Assembly (NCBI GenBank): GCA_002348005.1
Contig: DDYQ01000209.1
Span: 1 to 5,053, forward strand
Source: Desulfobacteraceae bacterium UBA2230
GTDB lineage: Bacteria; Desulfobacterota; Desulfobacteria; Desulfobacterales; Desulfosarcinaceae
Direction: 5' to 3'
DNA length: 5,053 bases
The notes beneath the pieces were generated by a model. The model was not told where the DNA came from. It was given only the letters and a program-made list of their open reading frames with translations, and did not search any database. Position 1 is the stretch's first letter. The number at the start of each line of letters is the position of its first letter. A program made the position numbers and the translations under genes. Positions 1 to 5,053 of the stretch are shown here, piece by piece.

Positions 1-6
1 GCGTAA
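1..6 (+). CDS. Possible 3' end of an upstream gene (partial)
   Basis: The window opens with GCG TAA, which could be the last codon and stop of a gene that begins before the window. The stop overlaps the start of the ribosome binding site of the next gene, as expected in this tightly packed cluster. Only two codons are visible, so neither the gene nor its frame can be proved. The same TAA is in frame with the ATG at 19 and closes that reading frame on its 5' side. Confidence 0.3.
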   Translation, partial: A

Positions 7-12
7 GAGAGG
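6..12 (+). promoter_or_regulatory. Ribosome binding site for the Met/Pro-rich protein
   Basis: AGAGAGG is a purine-rich Shine-Dalgarno-like sequence ending 6 bases before the ATG at 19. Together with the in-frame TAA at 4-6, it fixes 19 as the start. Confidence 0.65.
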
Positions 13-18
13 TATAAT

Positions 19-654
19 ATGGCAAGAACCGTTTCGAGAAACTCCCTGTATGAGAACGCCGCGAGATCGTCCTACCAGAACCCCGCCAACAGCGGCAGCA
101 GGATGCCGGTGCCCAAGTTCGCCAACGGCGGCAGGACCGACATCGCCATGCCTGTGGGCCCGGCCGGCCCAATAAACTCGCGGCCGATCTCTCCTCCGCG
201 CGAGCAGAGAACCCCGGACCAGAGGGCCGCGTTCAGGGCCAGAAGGAACGCCATGATGCCGCCGCCCCCTCCCGGTATCGCGCCGTCGATCGCCGGTCCG
301 GGCGGGATGCCGCCATCTCAGTACTCTGGGCAGATGACGATTTATGGCGCCCCCTCTGTCAGCAACATGATCCCGCAGCCGCAGGTCCCCAAGCCCATGC
401 CCTATCAGGCGGGCGTGATGCCCCAGCCTTCGCCGTATCAAATGGGCGTGATGCCCAAGCCTGCGCCCTTTCAGCAGACCGGCCAGCCCATGGGGCAGAT
501 GATCGGGATGCCGAATCCGATGACAACGGGGATGCCGAGCCCCATGCCTGCAATGGGTAATCCAATGCCGGCGATGGGCAATCCGATGGTTTCGCCGGGG
601 TTCAGTGCGGGCAGGGTGCCGATGGCTCCGATGTTGCAAAACCCCTGGAGATAA
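19..654 (+). CDS. Met/Pro/Gly-rich, repeat-containing phage protein of unknown function
   Basis: I do not recognise a family for this 211-residue protein. Composition is extreme: 24 methionines, very many prolines and glycines, no cysteine, one tryptophan (residue 210), and only four acidic residues, all within the first third. Residues 1-60 are Ser/Asn/Arg-rich. Residues 61-80 are basic and could form a short helix, followed by five prolines (81-85). From about 95 onward the chain is low-complexity. It contains an 11-residue repeat at 125-155 (PYQxGVMP core) and a 7-residue tandem repeat at 175-188 (PMPAMGN twice). There is no signal peptide or membrane segment. Most of the chain is probably disordered. 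The position directly before a tail/neck protein suggests a virion-associated or assembly protein, but that is inference from context. The TAA stop touches the next ATG, and the two genes share a reading frame. Confidence 0.82.
   Translation: MARTVSRNSLYENAARSSYQNPANSGSRMPVPKFANGGRTDIAMPVGPAGPINSRPISPPREQRTPDQRAAFRARRNAMMPPPPPGIAPSIAGPGGMPPSQYSGQMTIYGAPSVSNMIPQPQVPKPMPYQAGVMPQPSPYQMGVMPKPAPFQQTGQPMGQMIGMPNPMTTGMPSPMPAMGNPMPAMGNPMVSPGFSAGRVPMAPMLQNPWR
391..489 (+). repeat. Degenerate 33-bp tandem repeat, about three copies
   Basis: Three consecutive units begin at 391, 424 and 457 and encode 11-residue units. The first two share PYQxGVMP (residues 128-135 and 139-146). The third is shorter and diverged (KPAPFQQTG). 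Units 1 and 2 end in the same 12 bases, GGCGTGATGCCC, but differ at several bases before that. The repeat lies wholly inside the Met/Pro-rich gene and keeps its frame, so it looks like protein-level repeat growth rather than a DNA regulatory element. Confidence 0.7.
541..582 (+). repeat. 21-bp tandem repeat encoding PMPAMGN twice
   Basis: Two adjacent 21-base units (541-561 and 562-582) encode the same seven residues, PMPAMGN, followed by a further Pro-Met. The units differ at five bases, all third codon positions (CCC/CCA, CCT/CCG, GCA/GCG, GGT/GGC and the second-unit equivalents), while both ATG codons and AAT are unchanged. The protein repeat is therefore exact although the DNA repeat is not. 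Confidence 0.8.
647..651 (+). promoter_or_regulatory. Ribosome binding site for the propeller protein, inside the upstream gene
   Basis: GGAGA lies in the last codons of the Met/Pro-rich gene, only a few bases before the ATG at 655. The start directly follows the TAA stop at 652-654, an arrangement that favours translational coupling. Confidence 0.6.
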
Positions 655-2601
655 ATGGCCAACATAACATTTGGATCGAATTGGCAGCCGTACACGATAG
701 CCGACCTCAGCGGCGGCTTGAATATCGACACGTCCAAGGTCAATCCGAATGAACTGTTGGTCTGCGAGAATATCGACCTGCAAACCTACGGCGCGGTCAC
801 GAAGCGCGGCGGGTATAGGGACTGCAACGCCACTGCGAGAACCGTGACCTCCGGGAATGGCGGCATCAGGACGCTGTTCGCATATTCCAAGAATACGTCG
901 GGGGTGTTTTCGGAGACGGTGCTTGGCGCCAATGACGGGAAGATATTCAAGGGTGTGGCGGGGACTGTGCCTGCGAACAAGTTGGTGTTTTCATCGTTCA
1001 CCGACCTGACGACCGGCCTGACGGCTGGGGACAAATTCTACATGGCGGCCCTCGTTAACAGGGCCATGATCTCATCCATCCATCATCGGTTGTGGACGGA
1101 TGGAACAACCGTGTACAATAACGGCGTCGCAGCCCCGGCCGCTCCATCCACGAACGTCATTGCTGCCGGCGGCGCGCTTACCATCGGAACGTATAAGGTT
1201 GCCTATGCTTACAAGATGAGCGGCAACAATTATTATGAAACCAATGTTGGCGCAACGGCGACGGTCAGCATTGCGGTCAACAACAGTTACGTCGAGGTGA
1301 CGGTCGCAGCGTCCGCCGATCCGCAGATCGACAAGATCAGGATTTTTATCACCAGCCCCGGCGGAGAGGTGCTGTACTATCAGACGGAGGTGGCGAACGC
1401 GAATGCGACGATCGATATCGGCCTGACCACCACGCTGGCCGGCGAGGTCGCGGTGCTGGACAATTTTGTTCCGCCGAAAGCAAAGTACATTCTGTCGGTC
1501 GGCAACAGGATTTTTTATGCCAATACGGATGACGCGAAGAACGGGACCTCGCTCGTTCGCTGGAGTCATCTCAATGACCCGCATTCTGTCGGCGAGGCGA
1601 ACTGGGCCGAGTTCTCCCCCGAAGACGGGACCGAGATCACCGGCATCGGGGCGGTGCTGAATTACCTTGTCGTGTTCAAGCGCAATTCGATATTCACCCT
1701 TGATCTCGGGGATTTCAGCAAAGCGCAGATCTCCCACAAGGATGGGGCGATTTGCGACGGGTCGATTCAAACGCTCTATAATGGGAAGAGCGTGGCCTTC
1801 CTGTCTGAGAGCGGGGTGAAGGTCTTCGATGGCCAGAACGTAATCAGCATCAGCGATCTCAAGGTGAACACGATCGTGTGCCACAATATCGACATGGATG
1901 ATGTCGCCGACAAAACCGTGTCCCTCTATTACCCGACCGGGAGAAAGTACTCCCTCGTGCTCCCGGTTGCCAGCGGCTCTTACGTGTGGCTGAATTATTA
2001 TTTTGACGAGTACGGCAAGATGTCGTCCTGGTCTCAGTACCTCATGTTCTCTCCGACGGCGATGTGCCTGGCCGCGGATGATGACGGGAACATCGTGCCC
2101 CTTGCCGCCCACTACTCCGGAACGAGCGCCTATATATCCGAAACGGATTATCGCAGGTCCAATACCGACGGCTGCTATTTCGATCCGACGGCCGCGCCGG
2201 GATCAGAGATCACGCCCGGCGCCACGGTGCAGATGAAATTCAAGACCGTGCCTCATAATTTCGGCGCCGCCGGCGCGACCAAACAAGTGCGCCGGTGCGA
2301 CCTCGAGTGGATGTCGGCGTCTCCGACGGAAGCGCAGTTCGAGGTCGCGGTGGACTTCGGCACCCACACCGGCATCATAAAAAAGGTGTCGCATGACGGG
2401 GCCACCTTTTGGGGAGGCTTTTATTGGGGGCATGGATATTGGGGCCAGAGCGGCCGGGCCGTGGACAGGATTGACCTCAGAGGAAAGGGCCAGAATTATG
2501 AATTTATTTTTTTGGAGAATAGCGATTCGATCGTCACCGTGTATGGCATGAATTTCCTGTTCTACCCGGTTTCGTATCAGGGGGTGACGGATGCCCAGTA
2601 A
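655..2601 (+). CDS. Phage neck/tail structural protein, beta-propeller type (P22 gp10-like stabilisation protein candidate)
   Basis: This 648-residue protein has the layout of the phage proteins that close or extend the head-tail neck, known from P22 gp10-like packaged-DNA stabilisation proteins and related tail proteins. Seen in the sequence: an opening DLSGGLN motif (residues 18-24), then an 'xNIDLQTYGAVTKRGGY' stretch (39-54), both typical of the group. A probable Ig/FN3-like beta insert follows at about 160-266 (GTYKVAYAY, then IDKIRIFIT and GEVLYYQTEV). Propeller-like strands come next: VGNRIFYAN (about 282-290), LVVFKRNSIFTLD (about 337-349) and LSESGVKVFDG (383-393). An aromatic Gly-rich patch, FWGGFYWGHGYWG, sits at 585-597, and beta-rich C-terminal strands finish the chain. 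No signal peptide, membrane helix or catalytic motif is visible. It probably acts in the virion as a structural subunit. The family-level match is from pattern memory. The exact role (stopper, tail needle base or tail tube) cannot be fixed here. Its last 11 bases overlap the next gene. Confidence 0.8.
   Translation: MANITFGSNWQPYTIADLSGGLNIDTSKVNPNELLVCENIDLQTYGAVTKRGGYRDCNATARTVTSGNGGIRTLFAYSKNTSGVFSETVLGANDGKIFKGVAGTVPANKLVFSSFTDLTTGLTAGDKFYMAALVNRAMISSIHHRLWTDGTTVYNNGVAAPAAPSTNVIAAGGALTIGTYKVAYAYKMSGNNYYETNVGATATVSIAVNNSYVEVTVAASADPQIDKIRIFITSPGGEVLYYQTEVANANATIDIGLTTTLAGEVAVLDNFVPPKAKYILSVGNRIFYANTDDAKNGTSLVRWSHLNDPHSVGEANWAEFSPEDGTEITGIGAVLNYLVVFKRNSIFTLDLGDFSKAQISHKDGAICDGSIQTLYNGKSVAFLSESGVKVFDGQNVISISDLKVNTIVCHNIDMDDVADKTVSLYYPTGRKYSLVLPVASGSYVWLNYYFDEYGKMSSWSQYLMFSPTAMCLAADDDGNIVPLAAHYSGTSAYISETDYRRSNTDGCYFDPTAAPGSEITPGATVQMKFKTVPHNFGAAGATKQVRRCDLEWMSASPTEAQFEVAVDFGTHTGIIKKVSHDGATFWGGFYWGHGYWGQSGRAVDRIDLRGKGQNYEFIFLENSDSIVTVYGMNFLFYPVSYQGVTDAQ
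2581..2587 (+). promoter_or_regulatory. Weak ribosome binding site for the tail-collar protein
   Basis: GGGGTGA lies a few bases before the ATG at 2591, inside the end of the preceding gene. It supports 2591 over the next in-frame ATG pair at 2639, which has no purine-rich sequence ahead of it. The 11-base overlap also suggests re-initiation by ribosomes finishing the upstream gene. Confidence 0.45.
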
Positions 2602-3208
2602 GCCGATCACCATAGGCAGGCAGGCCAATCCGCACGACATGATGAACATCAAAAATTTGCGCAACATGGCGCAGGCGGCACAAGAGGCGGCGGACAGCGC
2701 CATGGCTACCGCCACCGCCGGTCCTTCCGCTTCCTGGCCGGTGGGGTCGCTGTACTTCAGCATCCTTTCGACCGACCCGGCAACGCTGTTCGGTTTCGGC
2801 ACGTGGGTTCGGGTAGCCGAGGGGAAATTCATTGTTGGGCTTGATTCCACTGATACCGACTTCGATGCGGCAGAGAAAACTGGCGGTGCGAAAACCGTTG
2901 ATGCCAGTCACGATCACGTATCGGGGGCCATCACGATCAATTCTGAGTCCACCCACACCCACTCGATCGATCCACCGAGCACGACCACCTCGGGCCCGAG
3001 CGTTCAAAATTTCAACGAGGGAAGCGGGGCCGCGGTGCTCAGCAACGAGAACCATACGCACACGGTTGACATAGCGGCATTTACCAGTGCGGCCGGTTCG
3101 TCTCACACGCATACCGCCTCCTCGCTGAATACGGCTACCGGCGGAAGCGCGGCGCTGTCTATTGTTCCGCCTCATTACGTTGCGTACATCTGGAAGAGGA
3201 CGGCCTGA
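2591..3208 (+). CDS. Phage tail-collar / baseplate-tip protein with HxH metal-binding motifs
   Basis: A 205-residue protein of the tail-collar/baseplate class (similar in pattern to the C-terminal part of T4 gp10 and to short tail fibre tips). Residues 1-47 form a short Ala/Met-rich, probably helical N-terminus. The class signature follows at about 49-84: WPVGSLYFSILSTDPATLF, then GTWVRVAEGKFIVG, a strand-rich module. The rest is Ser/Thr/Gly-rich with four His-x-His motifs: HDH 107-109, HTH 122-124, HTH 155-157 and HTH 172-174. It ends in the characteristic PPHYVAYIWKRTA (193-205). In related trimeric fibres such HxH motifs bind metal ions along the three-fold axis, so a thin trimeric tip is likely (inference). 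The full-length start and conserved C-terminus suggest an intact gene. It probably sits at the distal tail and contacts the host or supports receptor-binding parts encoded next to it. Confidence 0.85.
   Translation: MPSKPITIGRQANPHDMMNIKNLRNMAQAAQEAADSAMATATAGPSASWPVGSLYFSILSTDPATLFGFGTWVRVAEGKFIVGLDSTDTDFDAAEKTGGAKTVDASHDHVSGAITINSESTHTHSIDPPSTTTSGPSVQNFNEGSGAAVLSNENHTHTVDIAAFTSAAGSSHTHTASSLNTATGGSAALSIVPPHYVAYIWKRTA
3192..3200 (+). promoter_or_regulatory. Ribosome binding site that decides the start of the 90-residue protein
   Basis: GGAAGAGGA lies in the last codons of the collar gene, 9 bases before the ATG at 3210. An upstream in-frame ATG at 3162 would add 16 residues that simply read the collar gene's C-terminus in another frame, so 3210 is preferred. 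Confidence 0.65.
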
Positions 3209-3209
3209 G

Positions 3210-3482
3210 ATGACGACAAAAACTTTAACCGGCAATTATCAGGTGCTTTCCCAGGATTACATCCTGATCGCGGACTCGTCCGCCGGGCCGTTTACGGTCA
3301 CGCTGCCCGATCCGTCGGGGATGGAGGGCAGGGAGTATAAGTTCATTCGTGTGAACACTGGCACAAACAGAAATGTCACGATTACGCCGGTGGCCGGTTC
3401 GGTGGTGAATCTGTCTGCGCAGTATAACACGCTGGTCGTTGTCTCGATCGGTATGGCGTGGATCAAACTAAATGGAGCATGA
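3210..3482 (+). CDS. Small phage protein, single tail-fibre-type beta domain
   Basis: This 90-residue protein has one beta-rich module of a kind that recurs inside or at the ends of phage tail fibre proteins. The visible pattern is a Thr/Gly-rich lead (TKTLTGNYQVLSQDYILI, 3-20), then ADSSAGPFTVTLPDPSG (21-37), a charged strand EGREYKFIRV (39-48), NRNVTITPVAGSVVN (53-67), and a closing strand pair QYNTLVVVSIGMAWIKL (71-87). There are no cysteines and no membrane segment. In such proteins the domain usually forms part of a longer fibre; here it stands alone, with its own ribosome binding site. One base separates its start from the stop of the collar gene (TGAGATG), and its stop is one base before the next start (TGACATG). 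Inference: a small virion decoration or adaptor between the collar protein and the hydrolase-like protein. The fold assignment is moderately sure; the role is not. Confidence 0.75.
   Translation: MTTKTLTGNYQVLSQDYILIADSSAGPFTVTLPDPSGMEGREYKFIRVNTGTNRNVTITPVAGSVVNLSAQYNTLVVVSIGMAWIKLNGA
3474..3477 (+). promoter_or_regulatory. Ribosome binding site that decides the start of the hydrolase-like protein
   Basis: GGAG ends 6 bases before the ATG at 3484. An alternative in-frame ATG at 3472 (adding MEHD) has no purine-rich site before it and overlaps the upstream gene by 11 bases, so 3484 is the better start. Confidence 0.6.
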
Positions 3483-3483
3483 C

Positions 3484-4854
3484 ATGGATAGAGTGATTTT
3501 TTCTGCTGGCCCGATGTGCGATATGACCTACTTTGACGAGGACGCAAATGGCGCGGCGTTCATTCACAACGTCAATGGGCAGTGGATTTTCGACAAGAAG
3601 AACTACTGGCGAGATAAACAGTCTATCGGTAATGCGGGTGCGCGTGTAATCCGGTCCGCTCTCTACTGCGTGGGCGGCAAGCGGCTGCGGAGCGAGTGCT
3701 TCATGCCGTGGGGGTTTGTGCCATCAAAGGATGCGTGGGACTTGCGAATAAAAAATCAGGTGTTCTTTGATATCCTGCGCCAGCAAGTCATCGAAGCAAA
3801 CAAGATGCGCCTCGCGGTCATGATATGTGTAATGAACGAATGTGAGGAACGGAAGCCAGATCGCCGCGAGCAGTCGCCGTTCTACCACAACGTCAACGGC
3901 ATTGAGGGCCTGTACGATGACAAGGTTCTGCCCTATGTCCGCAACCTGACAACCTGGATACTGGACGCGCTTGAAGGAACGGACTTTTACATTGAATTGA
4001 TTAACGAGGGCCACCGGCGCAAGTCGGGTTCTGCTGATGTCGTCAATGCCATGTTCCCCGTTCTCATTCAGCGCAATGTCCCGCCGTGGCGCATATCGCT
4101 GGGGGCCGATGTCCTTGAGCAATCGCTGGCAGGGTTCAGGGATGTAAGCACATGGACGGAACGCTGGCCCAACGAACTGCAACCGCCTGACCGGGAGAAC
4201 TACGACATTTTTATTGACCGCAATCACTTGGTCAAGTTCTACGATGCGGAGTACCCCACGGCAACGAACAACGTATTCTCAAGCATCTGCCACAACTTCG
4301 CCGATGCTGCCGACAAGGACTATCCGAAGGTTCACCCCTACGGACGGCGCACCGGGTACACCAAAGAGGCGTGGGTTGATAGGAACCTCGCCAGCAATAG
4401 GGTTTGTTTCAGCACGGATGGTACTGATTTCGCCGATGCGCCAAGCGGCAGACCCAGCCCGGCGAGGATGAAAGCCGCCATGCTCTACGTCATGCGGAGC
4501 AATCCTCGCTACAAGGCCGCGCCGCTTATCAAGGGCTACCCTAAGTTGTGGTTCGACTTTCTGCCTCATGGCGAGACAACGGAACAGATCGTTGCGGTCG
4601 TGGATGCTATGGCTGAGGCGCACCATGAGTTCTTCGGCACTTGGCCTGACAACAGGGGTCATGTTCCGACCTATGAGGAAACGTACCCCGAGCCAACACC
4701 GGAACCGCCTGCGCCACCGGAGCCGCCGTTTCCGACAACTTGTGGTGTAAGGCATTGGTGGGAGCATCTCAAAACGTGGAACTTCAAGGCCGCGTGGGAA
4801 CATCTACTCGGCAACCACAATAACGGGAGTGGCGATGGGTCGCTGGCCTATTAG
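3484..4854 (+). CDS. Putative clan GH-A (TIM-barrel) glycoside hydrolase with proline linker and helical tail
   Basis: This 456-residue protein resembles the (beta/alpha)8 barrel glycosidases of clan GH-A (GH5-like), though the exact family is not recognised. Visible order: RVIRSALY (54-61, early barrel strand), then FFDILRQQVIEANKMRLAVM (94-113, helix plus strand, as in 'FF..L...v..A...gi.v'). SPFYHNVNGI (131-140) matches the loop often seen before strand 4. TDFYIELINEG (166-176) follows, with Asn174-Glu175 in the strand-4 position of the GH-A acid/base. Later strands include WRISLGADV (202-210) and VFSSICHNF (264-272). VCFSTDGTDF (307-316) sits where the strand 7-8 carboxylate is expected, but shows Asp312, not Glu. 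A Pro/Glu-rich linker (402-417) and a Trp/His-rich tail with two WEHL motifs (426-429, 438-441) follow. No signal peptide is present, so a phage-borne or lysis-released enzyme is likely. A role as a polysaccharide depolymerase or lysis aid is inference; it could also be a catalytically inactive binding protein. Confidence 0.72.
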   Translation: MDRVIFSAGPMCDMTYFDEDANGAAFIHNVNGQWIFDKKNYWRDKQSIGNAGARVIRSALYCVGGKRLRSECFMPWGFVPSKDAWDLRIKNQVFFDILRQQVIEANKMRLAVMICVMNECEERKPDRREQSPFYHNVNGIEGLYDDKVLPYVRNLTTWILDALEGTDFYIELINEGHRRKSGSADVVNAMFPVLIQRNVPPWRISLGADVLEQSLAGFRDVSTWTERWPNELQPPDRENYDIFIDRNHLVKFYDAEYPTATNNVFSSICHNFADAADKDYPKVHPYGRRTGYTKEAWVDRNLASNRVCFSTDGTDFADAPSGRPSPARMKAAMLYVMRSNPRYKAAPLIKGYPKLWFDFLPHGETTEQIVAVVDAMAEAHHEFFGTWPDNRGHVPTYEETYPEPTPEPPAPPEPPFPTTCGVRHWWEHLKTWNFKAAWEHLLGNHNNGSGDGSLAY

Positions 4855-4859
4855 GAGAG
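4853..4859 (+). promoter_or_regulatory. Strong ribosome binding site overlapping the hydrolase stop codon
   Basis: AGGAGAG begins inside the TAG stop (4852-4854) of the upstream gene and lies just before two adjacent ATG codons, 4864 and 4867. From the AGGAG core the spacing is 6 bases to the first and 9 to the second, so either could be used. This is the best Shine-Dalgarno match in the window. Confidence 0.75.
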
Positions 4860-4863
4860 AATC

Positions 4864-5053
4864 ATGATGGCATGGGTTGCAGTAAATATTGAAATCATCG
4901 CGGCGATAGTTGTCTACATGGTGTCGTTTGTGCTTGTCACCGAGATGTTGAAAGGATGGTGTGAGCAGGATGGCGGCAAGGCCCTGATCCTGTCATGGCT
5001 GGTTGGCATTCTGATCTTTCTGCTGCTCGCCATATGGGGGCTCTTCGAGTTCT
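4864..5053 (+). CDS. Small membrane protein with two helices, holin-like (partial, runs off the window)
   Basis: An open frame of 63 complete codons starts at ATG 4864 (or 4867) and has no stop before the window ends. Two hydrophobic segments are visible: about residues 5-25 (IIAAIVVYMVSFVLV core) and about 40-61 (LILSWLVGILIFLLLAIWG core). A short polar turn of about 14 residues, containing Lys30, Cys33, Glu34, Asp36 and Lys39, joins them. This hairpin layout is found in many small phage holins and also in other small membrane proteins. The position directly after a hydrolase-like gene in a phage late cluster makes a holin or other lysis-related role plausible, but no family signature is present and the C-terminus is missing. 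A strong ribosome binding site supports it as a real gene. It is in the same frame as the hydrolase-like gene, four codons beyond that gene's TAG stop. Confidence 0.72.
   Translation, partial: MMAWVAVNIEIIAAIVVYMVSFVLVTEMLKGWCEQDGGKALILSWLVGILIFLLLAIWGLFEF

Noticed and set aside
13..18. Perfect TATAAT (-10 box) just before the first start codon
   Set aside because: It lies between the ribosome binding site and the ATG. Transcription would start inside the gene and lose its start signals, and the -35 region would lie outside the window.
1072..2112. Long open frame on the minus strand (346 codons) opposite the neck/tail gene
   Set aside because: It lies wholly within a well-supported + strand gene, and its translation is Arg/His-rich with no recognisable motif, as expected for the antisense of a GC-rich gene.
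2381..2410. 8-bp inverted repeat AAAAGGTG / CACCTTTT with a 14-base loop
   Set aside because: It sits deep inside a coding region, has no T-run after the stem, and is short enough to occur by chance; it does not look like a terminator.
2506..2522. Run of seven T that could act as a slippery site in the neck/tail gene
   Set aside because: A -1 shift reaches a TAG at 2520-2522 almost at once, no clear downstream structure is seen, and the normal frame continues to a typical C-terminus.
3162..3209. Longer start for the 90-residue protein at ATG 3162
   Set aside because: The extra 16 residues only re-read the end of the collar gene in another frame, and the ATG at 3210 has a good ribosome binding site.
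2203..3235. Two overlapping minus-strand open frames spanning the neck/collar junction
   Set aside because: They overlap each other and two recognisable + strand genes, and have Arg-rich compositions typical of antisense shadows.
3724..4803. Minus-strand open frames opposite the hydrolase-like gene
   Set aside because: No ribosome binding site or known motif was noticed, and the + strand reading carries the barrel-like pattern.

Overview
The window looks like part of the late structural region of a tailed bacteriophage or a prophage. All six supported genes lie on the + strand. They are packed end to end with no gap longer than about 12 bases, and several products carry recognisable virion-protein signatures. 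The DNA is GC-rich by eye, and most genes have Shine-Dalgarno-like sites, so a bacterial host is clear. The sequence does not identify the host genus, and no integrase, attachment site, tRNA or host gene is visible to separate a free phage from a prophage.

Layout: bases 1-6 end in a stop codon that may close an upstream gene. 19-654 encodes a basic, Met/Pro/Gly-rich, probably disordered 211-residue protein with short internal repeats. 655-2601 encodes a 648-residue protein resembling the beta-propeller neck/tail proteins of phages (the 'DLSGGLN' type, like P22 gp10-style stabilisation proteins). 2591-3208 encodes a 205-residue tail-collar/baseplate-tip protein with four HxH motifs. 3210-3482 encodes a 90-residue single beta domain of a kind usually found inside tail fibres. 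3484-4854 encodes a 456-residue protein with features of a clan GH-A (TIM-barrel) glycoside hydrolase, followed by a proline-rich linker and a Trp/His-rich helical tail. From 4864 a small protein with two membrane helices (holin-like) runs off the end of the window.

How they may work together (inference): the propeller protein would sit in the neck or tail. The collar protein and the small beta domain would form the distal, host-contacting tip. The hydrolase-like protein could degrade a surface polysaccharide during adsorption, or take part in lysis next to the membrane protein. Translation appears coupled along the whole set.

The points most worth following are the hydrolase whose second catalytic carboxylate is not obvious, two gene pairs that share a reading frame and are separated by a single stop codon, and a 7-residue repeat whose two copies are identical in protein but differ at every variable third codon position. 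I see no CRISPR array, RNA gene, insertion sequence, convincing promoter or terminator.
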